The position numbers and the translations under genes were made by a program. 64,000 nucleotides of DNA, taken from Apostichopus japonicus (lineage: Eukaryota; Echinodermata; Holothuroidea; Aspidochirotida; Stichopodidae). Each line of letters opens with the position of its first letter. Positions within the stretch are counted from its first letter, which is position 1. The notes under the pieces were generated by a model that worked only from the letters and a program-made list of their open reading frames with translations, searched no databases and had not been told where the DNA came from. Location of the stretch: NCBI RefSeq assembly GCF_037975245.1, contig NC_092574.1, positions 24,881,213 through 24,945,212 of the forward strand. The letters run 5' to 3'. This document shows, in pieces, positions 11,133 to 23,600 of this stretch.

Positions 11133-11441
11133 ATGTCATTGGTACAGTTTAAAGCTGTCTGGCCAATTCTTGGCTTGATTGACTCTAAACTAAGACAGAA
11201 GATTAAGGTGGCGTATGTATTTGGGGGTGATGGAAACTCTGTTCTCTTTCTGACTACTGATGATGATGTCTATAGCTTTGGAACTGATCCCAATAATTAT
11301 GGTTACCTAGGGCACGTAAATGGTATAAAGACACTCTTACAACCAAAAAAGATTGATGTTCTAAGTAAGAAAGGGAACCATCTGTTGGCAATTGGTGCTG
11401 TCGGTTATGTCCTTGCTGCTTACTAACAACGAAATATATGC
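11133..11441 (+). pseudogene. RCBTB-like: Copy A exon 1, RCC1 blades 1-2, with +1 frameshift
   Basis: The ATG directly follows the acceptor AG at 11131-11132. The N-terminus has VWPILGLID, matching the WPI start of RCBTB proteins. The frame is right up to GTC at 11409-11411, then reaches TAA at 11424. Dropping one T of the pair at 11413-11414 restores V-L-L-L-T-N-N-E-I-Y-A and joins exon 2 in phase 2. Confidence 0.85.
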
Positions 11442-12038
11442 GTAAGTCAAAATGTATTGTTTACCTGTTTTTATCCTCCTCATAAGGAACTATATTGCAT
11501 CCTATATCTCTATTTCATTACACTCGTATATATTCATGTCTCTTTTAAAGACACAAGTCTGGATATATAGTATTGATCACTTTTTGATCACTCTTATTCA
11601 CTTTCCAGGTCTGGTATCCTTTTAAGTATAGGCAAATCTTGCAGCCTTTAAATTGTAAAAACTGGATTGGTCTTCCTTGTATAATTCATAGAGTGCCAGA
11701 ACTTTTAACAGGATTTTGATATTGAGGTCCTTCCTACTGCTGGTCTGTACTGTATATACATGTTGCCCATACTCTATGTCCTCATGTTTTTGAAAATTTA
11801 ATTCCCAGATCTACGTCAATACTCATTTATATACTTCATATATTTCCATTATTTTGTTTCTCTTCTAATAAGGCTTTGGAATGATCATCGAAAATGGTCT
11901 AATTTTTAGGTTGACGGTGTAAAGGCAATGCCAGGAGTACAATTTGCAAAGCTGGTTCCCTTCTCAGCATAATTTGGGTGCTTGAGTAAGGGATTTTACC
12001 CAATATGAAGTCCCGGTGCCATTTTCCTAAGTTGCGAT

Positions 12039-13125
12039 TGTTACGAGGGCCCATTGTAGCCTAACGCTAGTTACTGCTAGTGAGGAACCTAATGTTATAT
12101 GATAGAAAGTATTTAAAATTGCCTACGTGATAAATCAGTATTTGAGAAATTAGGTCGGGTTACCGTGTCAGAATGTTATAATTCACGATTGTTCTGGTAT
12201 ATTCCTTATGATGACACGCTGGTCTCGGATTAACGTCGCTTTACGTGAAATCGCGTGTAAGCTGTGCAATCTTCGTGGATTCTCTGGAACGTTCGCTAGA
12301 TATGCAAAGGACTTCCAAGAATGGAGAAACTGGGTCAGGTGTATCGAGAAAGATCTGGAGGATTCTTGACATGGCGAATCGTATATAAAAGCCCGCCCAG
12401 ATCGGAGAGTTTCTCAGTTTCTGAACGAATACAAGCGACGACACTTATTATACCATTCTACTATATATCGTCAGTGCTCAACTACCAGTAGTTTCTGAGG
12501 GATTGAGATATCGATACTAAGATTGATTCTACACTTCCACTCAGAAGTTTGAAGAGGACTTTGCTGTGAAACTACAGTTTTTCAGTCTTTATTTCGGAGA
12601 AGGTGAAGAATTTCTGTCTCCGTTGAGGAAGTTCGTTACGCCAGGAGTTAGTGGCTATAAAGCTGGTTTTGGACTGACTCTGGTAATATTTAGTCGGCGA
12701 GAAGTTCGACTTGTGCTTCACTCTGTTGTGGCTGGAAGTCCGTCTTCTATTTTGGAGCATCGCCGGAAAGAAGGTGACTGCTGTTTCTGGGATCGCGAGA
12801 AACTTCGTCGAGGACCAGTGAATTTCGCGGTACAACGGACCGAGAATCGTCGTCATCAAGGTCGTGGCCGCTGAGGGATATCGCCGTTGGAAGAGACCAG
12901 CGTGTTTTAAAGTGTTTCCTATCCTGTTAAGTTTGTGAGTAATTTTCTACATATTTGTAATTACCACTTGTTGTTGTTGGTTCGAAATCCATTGTTCAAT
13001 ATAGTTCATGTTCTCATTTAAATTCTCTAGACTCGTCAATTTGTCTGTGTTCCTTACGGAAACGAACCCAGGCTTGTGTCTCGTTAAAAATTAATTATCG
13101 AGACCTCTCGCATTCCAACGTAACA
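12039..13125 (+). mobile_element. Solo LTR in copy A intron 1, sense orientation
   Basis: The ends are a perfect inverted hexamer, TGTTAC at 12039 and GTAACA ending at 13125, flanked by CGAT on both sides (12035-12038 and 13126-13129). The interior holds a core promoter: TATATAAAA at 12382-12390 and an initiator-like TCAGT at 12414-12418, about 30 bp apart. No gag-pol follows, so it is a solo LTR, probably Ty3/gypsy-like (inference from TSD length and ends). The small frames within it are not genes. Confidence 0.78.
12382..12418 (+). promoter_or_regulatory. LTR core promoter: TATA box and initiator
   Basis: TATATAAAA with TCAGT about 30 bp downstream, in the same direction as gene copy A. 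Activity is not shown. Confidence 0.6.
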
Positions 13126-14154
13126 CGATATAAAAGTTTGTTTTCGTGTGAGGGGAGGGGAAAGTGTCACCACTCATGCGCATTTGGAAATTTTCAAAAA
13201 CTATTTGCATATAATATGTCAACGTGGTTGGTAGACTTTGAATAGTTTTTAAAAGCCATATGTATTAAAAGTCAATGGGGATACTAGTCATAGACTAAAA
13301 TATGAAATGGCTTTTGTGAAACATCTACATTGGGATGATGGACTTTGGATTTGAGTAACAAAATCAAAGATCTTAAACCCATCAGTGTATAGTGTGTAGC
13401 CTCTGCTGCCCTTTTCTAGCCAACCTGTCTATGCTTCTTTGTAGATTACATCAATGCATCTATATCAGGGTTACACTATTGTAAGTCTACTTTTGTTGAA
13501 GAGGTTCATTCACGCCAATTGGAGTTATTACTGGTTGTTAACATCTCTCACCAGTGCAATTCCCCATCACATTCCCTCACTTCTACCTGCTCATCACATC
13601 CCTTTAGCTGTCACTTGCTTCGCCCCTTCTCCCATCACCTGCCATCTCCCCTGCACTTCCCCTCTCCCATTCATTTTCTCTTCATTTTACCACCCACTCT
13701 GCCTTCACATGAGAATGACATGATTGATTGTCAACTACTGTACATAGTCAATGTTAAGTTACCACATTGTATGACAAATTTCTAATAGCAGCTTCTTTGC
13801 ATACAGTTTCGTAGTCTGATGGTGCCCTAGCTTGTTTTCTGTGTACATGTATACAAATTTTGCCATAAGTGGGGGATGTTTTCCAGTTTAAATCAATAAA
13901 CTGCCTATCGAAAAAATAGAGCTAAGAAATATATTTGCTAGCACACAAGTTGCAAATACACAAATATTCAATATTACTAATAATACATTAATATTTAAGT
14001 TGGCAAATCACATTTGATTATAGCATTGGATTTAAGTTGTTTCTTTTGATGGAAAAAGGTATAGGAAAAGGGTGTGTTGTGAGGAAATGGTGTAATTTGG
14101 TAACATAGCACTTTAATTCTATAAGCAACTTCTTGTTGTTTTTCTTCGTTGTAG
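13126..14154. other. Rest of copy A intron 1, no feature
   Basis: Intronic sequence with a CT/CA-rich stretch at 13560-13700. No coding or repeat structure recognised. Confidence 0.45.
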
Positions 14155-14305
14155 GTGGGGATATGGTACGAATAACAACCTTGGAAATGGAGTTGCTGGT
14201 CAGGTTTACGTACCTACAGCAATAACAGCAAACTTCGGAGGACATCATATTACCAAACTTGCCTGTGGCTCTAATCATACACTAGCCCTCACTGATAATG
14301 GGGAG
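14155..14305 (+). CDS. RCBTB-like: Copy A exon 2
   Basis: Encodes WGYGTNNNLGNG and HTLALTDNGE of the RCC1 propeller. Acceptor TTGTAG, donor GTATTA, entry phase 2. It is two codons longer than copy B exon 2. Confidence 0.9.
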
Positions 14306-14769
14306 GTATTAAAGTGATAGCTGTAATAAAACCAGGCAGCTTTTGTACAGTTTTCTGTTATTCCTTTCATTTGTATTATCTGCCAACAACACAAATTTTC
14401 TATTTTTTTTATCAATACTGATAGTATTTCATTTGAAGTTGCATGGTATAGTAAGCTACTGAATCTTAAGCTTATGAATGTTTCCTGCAACTTTCGGTGG
14501 AACTAAATTCACAAGGTCCTTGTTTCGTTTCAACTATGAGGGGAGGGTACTTGTCTGGAAACCAGTCAGGATTTACCGATGGCAACTTAATGTTCCTTAG
14601 AGCCAATTTTTAATCAGTTTCAGATAAAACTGACTGAAATGTTTGCTATCCTTGACACAGCTGCCTTACATAGCTACGTTATTTACTTGGCGAAACAAGA
14701 AGATTAATACCTGAACACCCCGCCCCCCCCCCTTTTTCAGGTATAACATTGGTGTTTACTTTTTGACAG

Positions 14770-14854
14770 ATTTACTCTTGGGGTACTAACAACAATGGGC
14801 AATTAGGACATAAAGAGAATGCATCTCGTCCGCAGCCCATAACAGCATCGATTG
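14770..14854 (+). CDS. RCBTB-like: Copy A exon 3
   Basis: Encodes IYSWGTNNNGQLGHK, an RCC1 blade core. Acceptor TTGACAG, donor GTGAGT. Confidence 0.9.
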
Positions 14855-15894
14855 GTGAGTATTTATCAACAGAATGGAATTTTGTTACTTGATGCTAGAG
14901 CTTGCGTGGTGTTTTAGCAGTGGTATATGCCTCAACATTGTTCCTAGTACTAAAGCAATTTAATTAAACTGATCTGATGATGAAATACATAGAATATTAA
15001 AAAGCAAAATATTCACTAGAACAGCTAGGTAAAATAATGTCAAGCTCTTAAGTGGTAAACGTTACTAAGAAAAGAAAAAGATAAATGTTTAGATTAATTC
15101 TTAGTTGCTTTTTTTCTCGTTTGACTTTGCATCCTTATCTTCTGTATATGGCAATACATTGTAATATTTCTCTTCATTATGACTATTTGAAAGAGTAAAA
15201 TATCGAAGTGATGGTTGTAGATCTGACAGTCAGCTACTTAAACCTGTAATGGTTCTTTCTTTAGCTGTTAAAGTTGTTACATTTATTGCTATGTTGCTGC
15301 ATGATATATAATAAATGCATGGTTGAGAAATAAGCCATCTACAAGCTCACAAAGTGTAAAAGGTTGAGTGTTTGTAAAACACCAGTGCCATGGTTGCGTG
15401 GACAAAGGCAGTGACATTTCAAGCAGTGAAACCTAGCATCTGGAAGGTTATGAGTTCAATAACCCCAGGCCAAACAAGGTAGGGTAGGGTTTTCATCCAG
15501 GAGAAATCCATGGTTTTTACCATCTGAAAATGGTGTTCCAAATTGTAAGAAAAAATCCAAAAGAGCTATAGTGTAACTGTAAATTGGATATCCCACCCAT
15601 GTGAAGTGTAAGTAATAATGGCTTCTAGCTCCCAAATGCATATACGTGGCTATTTGTAGTAAAATAACTGTCCTTTCTGGCCAATATTAAAACTGTTGAG
15701 ATGTAAGTTTGTGAAATTCTGACTAGGATGTATGTAACATAGATAATTGCATTCAAAGATAGTGTTTCATGGCATACACGGATACCAATTGAAAACTGGA
15801 AAATACACTTGGCATGTGATTTGTTACCCTTGGTTACATGGTTTGGTATACAAAGTATGTGGCTTATATTTGGTTACGGGTGAGGCACCAAATG

Positions 15895-16147
15895 ATCAAA
15901 GAATGAAGGGTTCCACCAGCAGGTAATTGACACAAAATTTATTTGACTCCTCGCTTACCTGTCTCCCCACAACCTTAGCACTCTCGTTCTACAGTGCATA
16001 GAAAGAACTGGTAACCTTTTAACACTGTGCGCCTTCTATGACCGGCTCTCCTGGTCAATGCCTATTATCCCTTATGATGCCCTTCATTATCATTCTACCA
16101 TCCAAGGTTGTGGGGAGACAGCTTGCCACTGGTAAATATCTAAACCA
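15895..16147. other. Segment of intron 3 absent from copy B
   Basis: Copy B intron 3 runs directly from the sequence matching ACCAAATGAT to that matching AAATTAGATGCC. The roughly 250-bp block here is therefore an insertion in A or a deletion in B. It contains the MITE at 15960-16120. Confidence 0.6.
15960..16120. mobile_element. 161-bp MITE with 17-bp perfect TIRs
   Basis: Left end TGTCTCCCCACAACCTT and right end AAGGTTGTGGGGAGACA are exact inverted repeats. The flanking 7-mers GCTTACC and GCTTGCC differ at one base, consistent with a target duplication. Too short to code. Superfamily not assigned. Confidence 0.85.
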
Positions 16148-16253
16148 GTAAATTAGATGCCAGAATATGACCAGCAATAACTTACAGCTAATGATTATAA
16201 TATTTCATAGATGTATTAAAATAAATTCAAAGTGCATTTCTTTCTTTCAATAG

Positions 16254-16321
16254 GAGGACAATGTGTTTGTGATATTGTTTGTGCATCAACGTCTTCATAT
16301 GCGTTACTGGATAATGGTGAG
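16254..16321 (+). CDS. RCBTB-like: Copy A exon 4
   Basis: 68 bp encoding CDIVCASTSSYALLDNGE. Entry phase 1, exit phase 0. Confidence 0.9.
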
Positions 16322-16449
16322 GTAACTATTGCTTTAGTCAGTGAAATTTGACATGCATTAATGGCCCCTCCAAACAACGAGAAGTAATGTAAGTATATAT
16401 TTTCCAATTGTGTGATTATCCTTTAAGTTCAGCAGACATGCAGCAGTGC

Positions 16450-17412
16450 AGCCATACACCCATCACTAGAGGGGGAGGGTGTGGGGGGTCTCACCCCAAA
16501 TTTGGTAAAACTGACGATAGTTGGAAAATTGGAGTGCGACAGTCGGACTCTAATTGTCGCACTCTAATTTACCTAGCCTATTCATATATTCCTGTGATTG
16601 TGAATGACCTAACAATTGAAAGTCATATTTACCACTTTTTCCTTGCCACTTTGAGAAATTGTATCTTGCGACCTTTATACTCCATCATACAAAACTTTGA
16701 ATGATTTTGAATAACATGCCAAATAGAATTACTGTACTATAACGTTAACCAGCTTTAATTCGGTTTATTTATGTACTAATTTGCTATTGGGTGGGTTGAC
16801 CCTGTTCATCAAGTAAGTTCAGGATACATATTGTCTCCATGGTATACAATTAAAGCGCTCAACGTCAATCTACGGTTTAATTGTCAACTTATCATATCTC
16901 GTCAGTTTGACATTTTTCTGAAATGTTCAACTGTCCACTTCATTCCGTCTGAGCAATTGAAAAATTTTCTGCAAAATGTTTAATTGACAGCTTATCGTAT
17001 CTCGTCAATTGGACATTTTTCTGAAAAAATGTTCAACTGTCCACTTCGTTCCGTCGGAGCAATTGAAATAATTCTGCAAAATGTTTAATTGACAAATTAT
17101 CGTTTCTCGTCAACTCAACACTTTTCTGCAAAATGTTGAATTGCATAATTCATTCCGAATGCACAGTTGATTACTTGCTTAACCAGAGTGATTAATAAGT
17201 TTGTGAAGGAAGGGCCAGTGGGTACAAATGTATCGAAACAAGTTCGGAACAAAAGGGCAGTCGCGAAAAATGGGGTGTCTGACTGACACTGACTGTATCG
17301 TTGACAAGTAGCACGAGGGGGGGGGGGGGGGGGGTACAAGGCAGCAGTCGGAATTTTCTGGCTTCAAAACCCATCCAGTTCGAATTTCAGCCTCTACACC
17401 CACCAATCACCA
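16450..17412. mobile_element. Diverged copy of element N in copy A intron 4
   Basis: 16460-16690 matches 43372-43680 of hAT Y (CTAGAGGGG, CTGACGATAGTTGGAAAATT, CACTTTGAGAAATTGTATC). 17190-17410, read on the minus strand, matches 1960-2180 of X (AACTGGATGGG, GTCAGTGTCAGTCAGACACC, TTTGTACCCACTGGC). This supports a dispersed family. Terminal repeats are eroded and I see no clear TSD. A 15-bp-plus G run lies near 17320. Confidence 0.65.
16862..17160. repeat. Tandem repeat, about 105 bp, near 3 units
   Basis: Units share TTTAATTGACA, TATCTCGTCA, ACATTTTTCTG, AATGTTCAACTGTCCACTTC and CGGAGCAATTGAA. Located inside the element-N copy of intron 4. Confidence 0.8.
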
Positions 17413-17579
17413 GACCTTGTTTGTAATTGCAGCTATATGGGAAATTATGTTGGTAGTTGGAGCTGTCAGAATTGGAGGGTATTGTTATCTGTCTTTGTGT
17501 GTTTGGGCACCGCAAAGTAACACCTTTTTTCAAGCAGCTATGAACAGGAGAATAATTTGCCATGTTTGTTTAATATTGT

Positions 17580-18783
17580 TGTCACCGAGATGACGCTCAA
17601 TGAAGCTGAACTAGTAGTCGTAGATTTTAACCCATTTATTGCACACTTGGCTCAATAGGACCACGGTGAAAACTATAAAGTTAAAGATATCAAAACATCA
17701 ATATGCAAACATTGGTGAAATAAACACATGAATTTGCACAAATCAATAATAATGCATAATATTTCTTCTTATAAATAATGCACAAAAGGAAGAAGTGTAA
17801 CGAATAAAATTTGGTAACATGAAACAATACATAGAGAAAGATTGAAGACAATTACATTCTTGATAATCATAACTTACCTTACTATCGTTACCGGGCAAAA
17901 AGAACCGCACGACAAAATGCGGTGTACATGGGTTTTAAAGGGTTTACTGCGGCTTTCTGGTGTTTACGGCGGCTTTCTGGAGTTTACGGCGTCTTTCTGG
18001 AGAATGTTTAGAATACCAACAAAAGGAAAAGCCTTTCGAGAGATACTTTACAAAGATAATACTTTAACTCTTGATACTCTTACAAATAAGCAAACAACAA
18101 ATACACAAACAAGGCAATCAAAATAACAAACACAAGCATACTGCAAAATCACATTAAAAGCAACTATCTATAATACGATATTAGAAGAGGTGTACAATTA
18201 TGATATCTAGCCCCTTAATACCTATAACATTACCTATAACTGATACTTAATACCTATAACTGAGCTAACACAGTGGAGTGTTAGCTCAGTGGTTAACGCC
18301 GGCGCCTTTCAATCATAAGGTCCCCGGTTCGAGTCACTCAATTAATAATTATGGACGTTAAATATGAATGTAAGAGACTGACTTCGGTCAGCTTGCGGCT
18401 TTGATGAGCCTATGAGGCTTCTTCGCGAGTTCCTGCTTGCAGGAGGATCTAATATACATACATAAATACACCCACGCATACACGCATACATACACATATA
18501 CATACATATAAAACATATATGATACTTACATAATAAGGGTCTGCTATAGAAGCACATGCGACGCCTCTCTGAAGCAGGAGAGGAATGAAGAATATGTACC
18601 TCACATAATGCGTAAGTATGCATCGATACGTGAGTGTGCATCGATTACATAAGTATGCAAAACAAGGAGGTGGGTATAAAAGGTCACCGTTTAAGGGCAG
18701 TATTGACCTTTGCCCGACCTCAACCAAGCGGAAATTTCCCTTTGGTCACGCTAAGGAAATAACACACATCGGCAACGATGACA
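17580..18783 (-). mobile_element. Probable solo LTR in copy A intron 4, minus orientation, with nested SINE
   Basis: Copy B intron 4 is continuous here, marking this block as an insertion. Its ends are TGTCACCGAGATG and CATCGGCAACGATGACA, giving TG...CA termini. Read on the minus strand, AATAAA lies near the 3' end. Flanks ATTGT and ATTAT agree at 4 of 5 bases. GGCGGCTTTCTGGNGTTTAC is repeated three times near 17950-18003. The call rests on empty-site comparison and end structure. Confidence 0.6.
18273..18475 (+). mobile_element. tRNA-derived SINE with ATAC-type tail
   Basis: A box TAGCTCAGTGG at 18282-18292 and B box GGTTCGAGTCA at 18326-18336, spaced as in a tRNA gene. A non-tRNA body (GACGTTAAATATGAATGTAAG, with a hairpin AGCCTATGAGGCTTC) and an ATACATACATA tail follow. 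A 5'-truncated relative lies at 63694-63898. The tRNA-like part lacks a foldable acceptor stem, so this is not a functional tRNA gene. Confidence 0.82.
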
Positions 18784-18829
18784 ATTATTGTATAAATTTG
18801 GTTAGAATGCTCCTTGTTTCTAATTGCAG

Positions 18830-18937
18830 CTATATGGATGGGGATATAATGCACTAGGACAGCTTGGAACCAATACTGTAACCAATTATACAGAACCCAT
18901 TCAAGTCACTAGCTTGAAAAAGGTTGTTATTAAACAG
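18830..18937 (+). CDS. RCBTB-like: Copy A exon 5
   Basis: Encodes LYGWGYNALGQLGTN and the blade linker to VVIKQ. Acceptor TAATTGCAG, donor GTATGT. One codon shorter than in copy B. Confidence 0.92.
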
Positions 18938-19967
18938 GTATGTGTAGGCAGAACCTTTGTAATCATTAATCATCTTGTAAAGGAGAGTTTTAGTTCATCA
19001 TTATGGTCATGTGATAGAGACATCTGTGACGAATAGCTTCTCCAAACAGTTAATAAAAATTTTTGTTCAATTTTGAGATATCCAAGTTTTAATATTCCTT
19101 CTCACTCAGAACTGAAGACTTAAAAAAATCTTAATATGACATCAACATATGTGCTTGATTTTTAATGGTTTCACCATTATTTACAATTTATGTTTGTTTT
19201 TCCAAAACACACATAATTTCATTGTTTGCTGCAACCAAAATAATTTTAGTTCTTTAAAGTCTCGACGTTTCCAGCTTACTGCACTAAATGTTCATTGAAA
19301 AAAAGACACCGTTCTATGGCATTTTCATATCAATATTCATTATTTTTATTGACTTATCTGTCGTTAAAAATTGTGAGTGAATAAAATTCGGCAGATTTAT
19401 TAACGAGGCCGTAGATTCTACAAATATCGAAATTTGCAAGCCCTGCCCAACAGATCATGTGCTATTCTAATCTCTCTTTCTTGATTATGACCGTTAGTCC
19501 TGAACTTACTTTTACTTTCGTAGCTAGTCTGTCATAGGTGCCCTGCTCTTGTATCTTTTCTCTTAGTCTTATACCGATGTAGCTTGCAAAATTGTGTCAT
19601 TTCCTTCCATTGCAATGAATAAACAGGTGATTTCAAACGTTTTCGTGTAAAAAGTGGAGTATACAGTAGGACTGCGTTAAAATATTGATTAGGTCGCATA
19701 TGTAGACTATTTTTTCTTCATTTGTGTAATGAACATGCTGGCATGGGCGGTGGCAGTGATTTTACGGTAAATCGTTCGCTCCACAAGGGCAACAGAAAAT
19801 AAATATCTTTCTTTCGATTGCGACAGCTTTTCTCCATTAAACCCACCCGGTCAGAGTGCATTTAGAATAAGAAACATTGAATCTACTGCAGAAGTTTGTG
19901 TTCAGAAATTCATCAGCAAACACGTATTGAGACTTTAATTATATCATATCATACAATTTATACACAG

Positions 19968-20110
19968 ATTGTCTGTGGACCAAACTTCTTTTTGGCTTTG
20001 TCCAAATCTGGACATGTGTATGCCTGCGGAGAAAATACCAGTGGACAGATTGGTAAAGGAGATGTTGCAAATTCTTCTGTAGCAACTCAGTTGTCAGAGA
20101 AGCTTGGCAG
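19968..20110 (+). CDS. RCBTB-like: Copy A exon 6
   Basis: Encodes IVCGPNFFLALSKSGHVY and GENTSGQIGKGD, ending EKLG plus two bases. Donor GTAAAT. Confidence 0.92.
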
Positions 20111-20861
20111 GTAAATGAAGCTAAATATATGCAAATTTAAATCAATATCACAAAAAGATGCTGTTTATATATGGCAGAACATCATCCATGACAAAAATTT
20201 CCCCTAATTTGAAAGTAAGATTTTATGTTGAAACACACTTAGTGCTATTTGATTCTGTAATATTAATTATTGAAAATGTATTTTTTTAAAGTTTTTTTAA
20301 AGCTTTTTCATCTGTAATACTGATATGAAAAAGTGTGCCTAGCTAGGTGAATAAATGATGAGAATCCAGTCAAATTGTTAATCAGATGCTTATAAACATT
20401 TACTTGATGTTAAAATCTAGGAGGAGCTCTTTGGTTTTATGTCGCAATCTCGATTTGAGGTAAACTTGGTAACTTTGAGTATGTACGACTCAAGAAGACG
20501 AGCTACAGCTGCTGCAAAATTGCCTGCAGCAAGGCTGACTCAATATCAAACTATAAAGATTATCTATGCAGACTAGCAGTGCCAATTGAGTGTGTAGTAT
20601 AGTTGTTCTGGAAAGTATATATTTTTTTGTTGCACATTTGGCACACTATACAATTTCAGTGGTCAAGAGGACATTTGAAATGTTGTTAACATGCTGCCAT
20701 GTTGTTTGCATCATCATTAAAGTCTGGGTCTCAATTTGTCTCCAAGTTATCTGAGTGTGAAACTGCAATTGTTGGTATTATGTTGGTAGCTTAGTCTCTG
20801 GTTGCAAATGAGAAGTTTCTTATCTTGACTGCCATGCTTTGTACAGTTATATAGTGTGTAG

Positions 20862-21239
20862 CAGTGGCGTAGGAAGGTACTTTTGAGTGGGGGGGGGGGC
20901 TGAAGACTGATGGCTGGTCTGGGGGAGGGGTCTGGGGGAGGGGTCTAAGGGGAGGGGTGTCCCACTCCTCTTTTGAATTTTTTCCATTTCAAGGTGGCCT
21001 CAGATGCAATTTGGTGCAATATAGCACACTTCAACAGCCACTCCATTTTGTAAACTTAATTTTTCACCTGGCCTTAGATGCAATTTGGTGCTCCAAATGA
21101 GATTGTTTTTCTCATTTGGAAATGAAAAAGGGGTTTTCTGACTTGCGAAGCGGGGGGGGGGGGCGGAATGATACTTCCGCCCCTTCACATTTTCACTGGG
21201 GGGGCTGGCGCCCCCAGCCACCCGGTTCCTACGCCCTTG
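20862..21239. mobile_element. 378-bp hAT-like MITE in copy A intron 6
   Basis: Termini CAGTGGCGTAGGAAGG and, inward from the right, CAAGGGCGTAGGAACC. The 8-bp target duplication GTGTGTAG is perfect at 20854-20861 and 21240-21247. G-rich runs lie at both ends. Non-coding. Confidence 0.92.
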
Positions 21240-21562
21240 GTGTGTAGCGATGTTTCGGTGTTCTTTTTGTGGGCAAAATTCCCCATGGGGTACACAAACT
21301 ATACACTGTTCGTTATACTTCATGAACAAGTGCAGCGATAGTGATATTGGGCCCTATCAGTTGCTAAAATGAAATTAGAATTTCCATCAGTAATGAAATT
21401 CAGTAGCAACCACTCAATTCTGTATTGGGAATTGGTGAAAGTTATTTTACCTGATATATTACACTTAAATTTAACAGCCAATATCATAAAACATAAGGTA
21501 ACTTAAATATGTACCATGTTTGATGTTTAACTGCTTCATATCAATTTGTATTGCTCTTCCAG

Positions 21563-21759
21563 CTTCTCCCAGGTTGCTGCCACTAGTACCAGTAACCTTT
21601 GTGCTGCCCTCAATGATGCAGGTGAAGTGTACATTTGGGGAAGATGTCGATTTGAATTGGTTAAATCACCAATGAAAACTGAGTTGTCTTCCTTAGGCGA
21701 TGCCTTCGCTTGTTATTCATCTCCTCCTGTTACTTGGCGACCACTTTCGATAGTATCTG
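21563..21759 (+). CDS. RCBTB-like: Copy A exon 7
   Basis: Last RCC1 blade (NDAGEVYIWGRCR) and the RCBTB-typical linker DAFACYSSPPVTWRPLSIVS. Only the first of two nearby AGs keeps the frame. Confidence 0.92.
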
Positions 21760-22776
21760 GTTAGTATGTTTCTACAATTAGTATTAAGTAAAAAACAGTT
21801 GATTGTACACTGTTGGATTATGGACTGATAATGGTAGGTAGAAGCTAGGTTTGGTATATTGATCTTGGGGCTACTTAATGCTTAGGCTAAAAAGCCATTA
21901 TTAACCATCTTGATCACTCCAAAGTATTAACAAGTTGATTTTGTGACAATTCTCTTCTCCTTCTCTCAAATTAATCTCATATCCCTATGGCAGATAATGT
22001 GATACTATATGGACTAGAAAGTTATCCCACACTGTTAGTTGGAAACCCCGTCCCAATATCCCTAAATCACTAAGGATATGGTAGTTTTAAGGGGAACCTA
22101 TTTGACTTGTCCAACACTCCATTCTTCCCTGAAGTGGATCATAGTAGGTGGTATTTGATGTTTTACCAGCAAATGCCTTTCAAAAAGTTTACTTGCTTTA
22201 ATATCTTCCTGTTGATGTCCCCTCGAAATCTGAAAAATTTCGACTGTTTGATTAGCTGACAATTTTCTCTGTATTTTCAAATCCATCTTAATGTAAGTTG
22301 CTTGAAGTATTATCTTCCTCTGTGAATAAAATGAAGAATCTTTTGATCCTTCAATTGTACTTCTATCACGTGACCTCTTCTGTTTTGTGCGTGATTGTTT
22401 GTTTACTGATTTTTTTTAATTCTGCTTACCTTGAACAAAACCTGCTTAGAATCACCTTATATACTGCAATCAGAATTTTTGCATAGGAACCTCATTGAGA
22501 CTGATCCATTTCTTGTATTTCATTTCTAACACAAACAACAGCTGTCTAATTTTTCTCGTTTTTGTGTTACTAAGTAATAGGCTTCTGTGTCCATGTCCCA
22601 ATCCAGTGCCAAATTAGATCAGGTGGCTCTGCATAAATGCAGTATCAAGAATTGAGTAAACTTGAGCTCATGACAGCATATATTGGATGAGCAGTTTTCT
22701 AACAGTTTTATTTTATTTAGAATATATTCTCAGATATTTAATCACCTCTTTTGTAATTTTTGCTACAACTTGATAG

Positions 22777-22841
22777 CTGTTCCTAACGAATATGGAGGGG
22801 ATGTTTTGACCAGTTTGAAGAATTGTCTTACTGAAGATGAG
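22777..22841 (+). CDS. RCBTB-like: Copy A exon 8
   Basis: 65 bp encoding YGGDVLTSLKNCLTEDE, the lead into the BTB domain. Confidence 0.88.
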
Positions 22842-23529
22842 GTAAGCTTGTACATGAACTGTTTATTACTCTCTAGTAAGCTGAGTCAATATACAACCCA
22901 CTTTCAGGGGACATAAAGCCCAGTGGGTGGGAGTGGGCATAGAGAGCACATGTACATGCGGCTCCACATTTTCCATTTTTGTTTTAGGATAGTGCCCTTG
23001 TTAGGTTTTCTTCGTCAAAAATTAAGAAAGAAATAGTCTTTCATTGGGAAAGGTTTGTTGGTTTTGTTGTTAAAATACTGAATTTTGTGGTTCAGAATGC
23101 ACAGATGGTTCATTTTGTAGTTACATTCTGAGGCAAATGTTGTGGGTTGCCTCCTCATATTCAAGTTTGCATGTCCTTGTGCCCATTAAAGTTTGTGATA
23201 CCCCACTCCCCTCCACCCATATGCAACCATCCTCTGTCACCCTGACTGCACTTTATGTGTAACTACTGTACAGCTCTACTCAGACATGTGAATAGTATGC
23301 TCAGCATATTCAATCTTAATCCAGTCTTATCTTTATGAATGGATAGTATGTTAAATATTACTTTATACATGTAAAATGTATTAATTTCCATGTTGATTGG
23401 TACCAAATGAAAATGAACATTTGGAGAATTTTCTTTACTCAGTACCACGCCCATGTACTATCCCGCATCGTAAAAGCACCTTTCAAGATACAGTCTTCTA
23501 CTTTTTGTTTACTTTTGTCCTCCTTTCAG

Positions 23530-23600
23530 GAAATTGAAGACATCACATTCATTGTTGAGGGCCAGAAGATTAGAGCACATAAAACTATTCTTATGATCAG
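23530..23600 (+). CDS. RCBTB-like: Copy A exon 9, start of BTB domain
   Basis: Encodes ITFIVEGQKIRAHKTILMIR; the residues I-R-A-H-K are the BTB signature. Donor GTGAGT, exit phase 2. Confidence 0.92.

Noticed and set aside
18275-18345. tRNA gene
   Set aside because: A and B boxes are present but the flanks do not form an acceptor stem, and a SINE body and tail follow.
18342-18727. Two minus-strand frames of about 95 codons
   Set aside because: They cross the SINE tail and ATAC repeats; the residue pattern (YVCI, CMYVCM) is repeat-derived.
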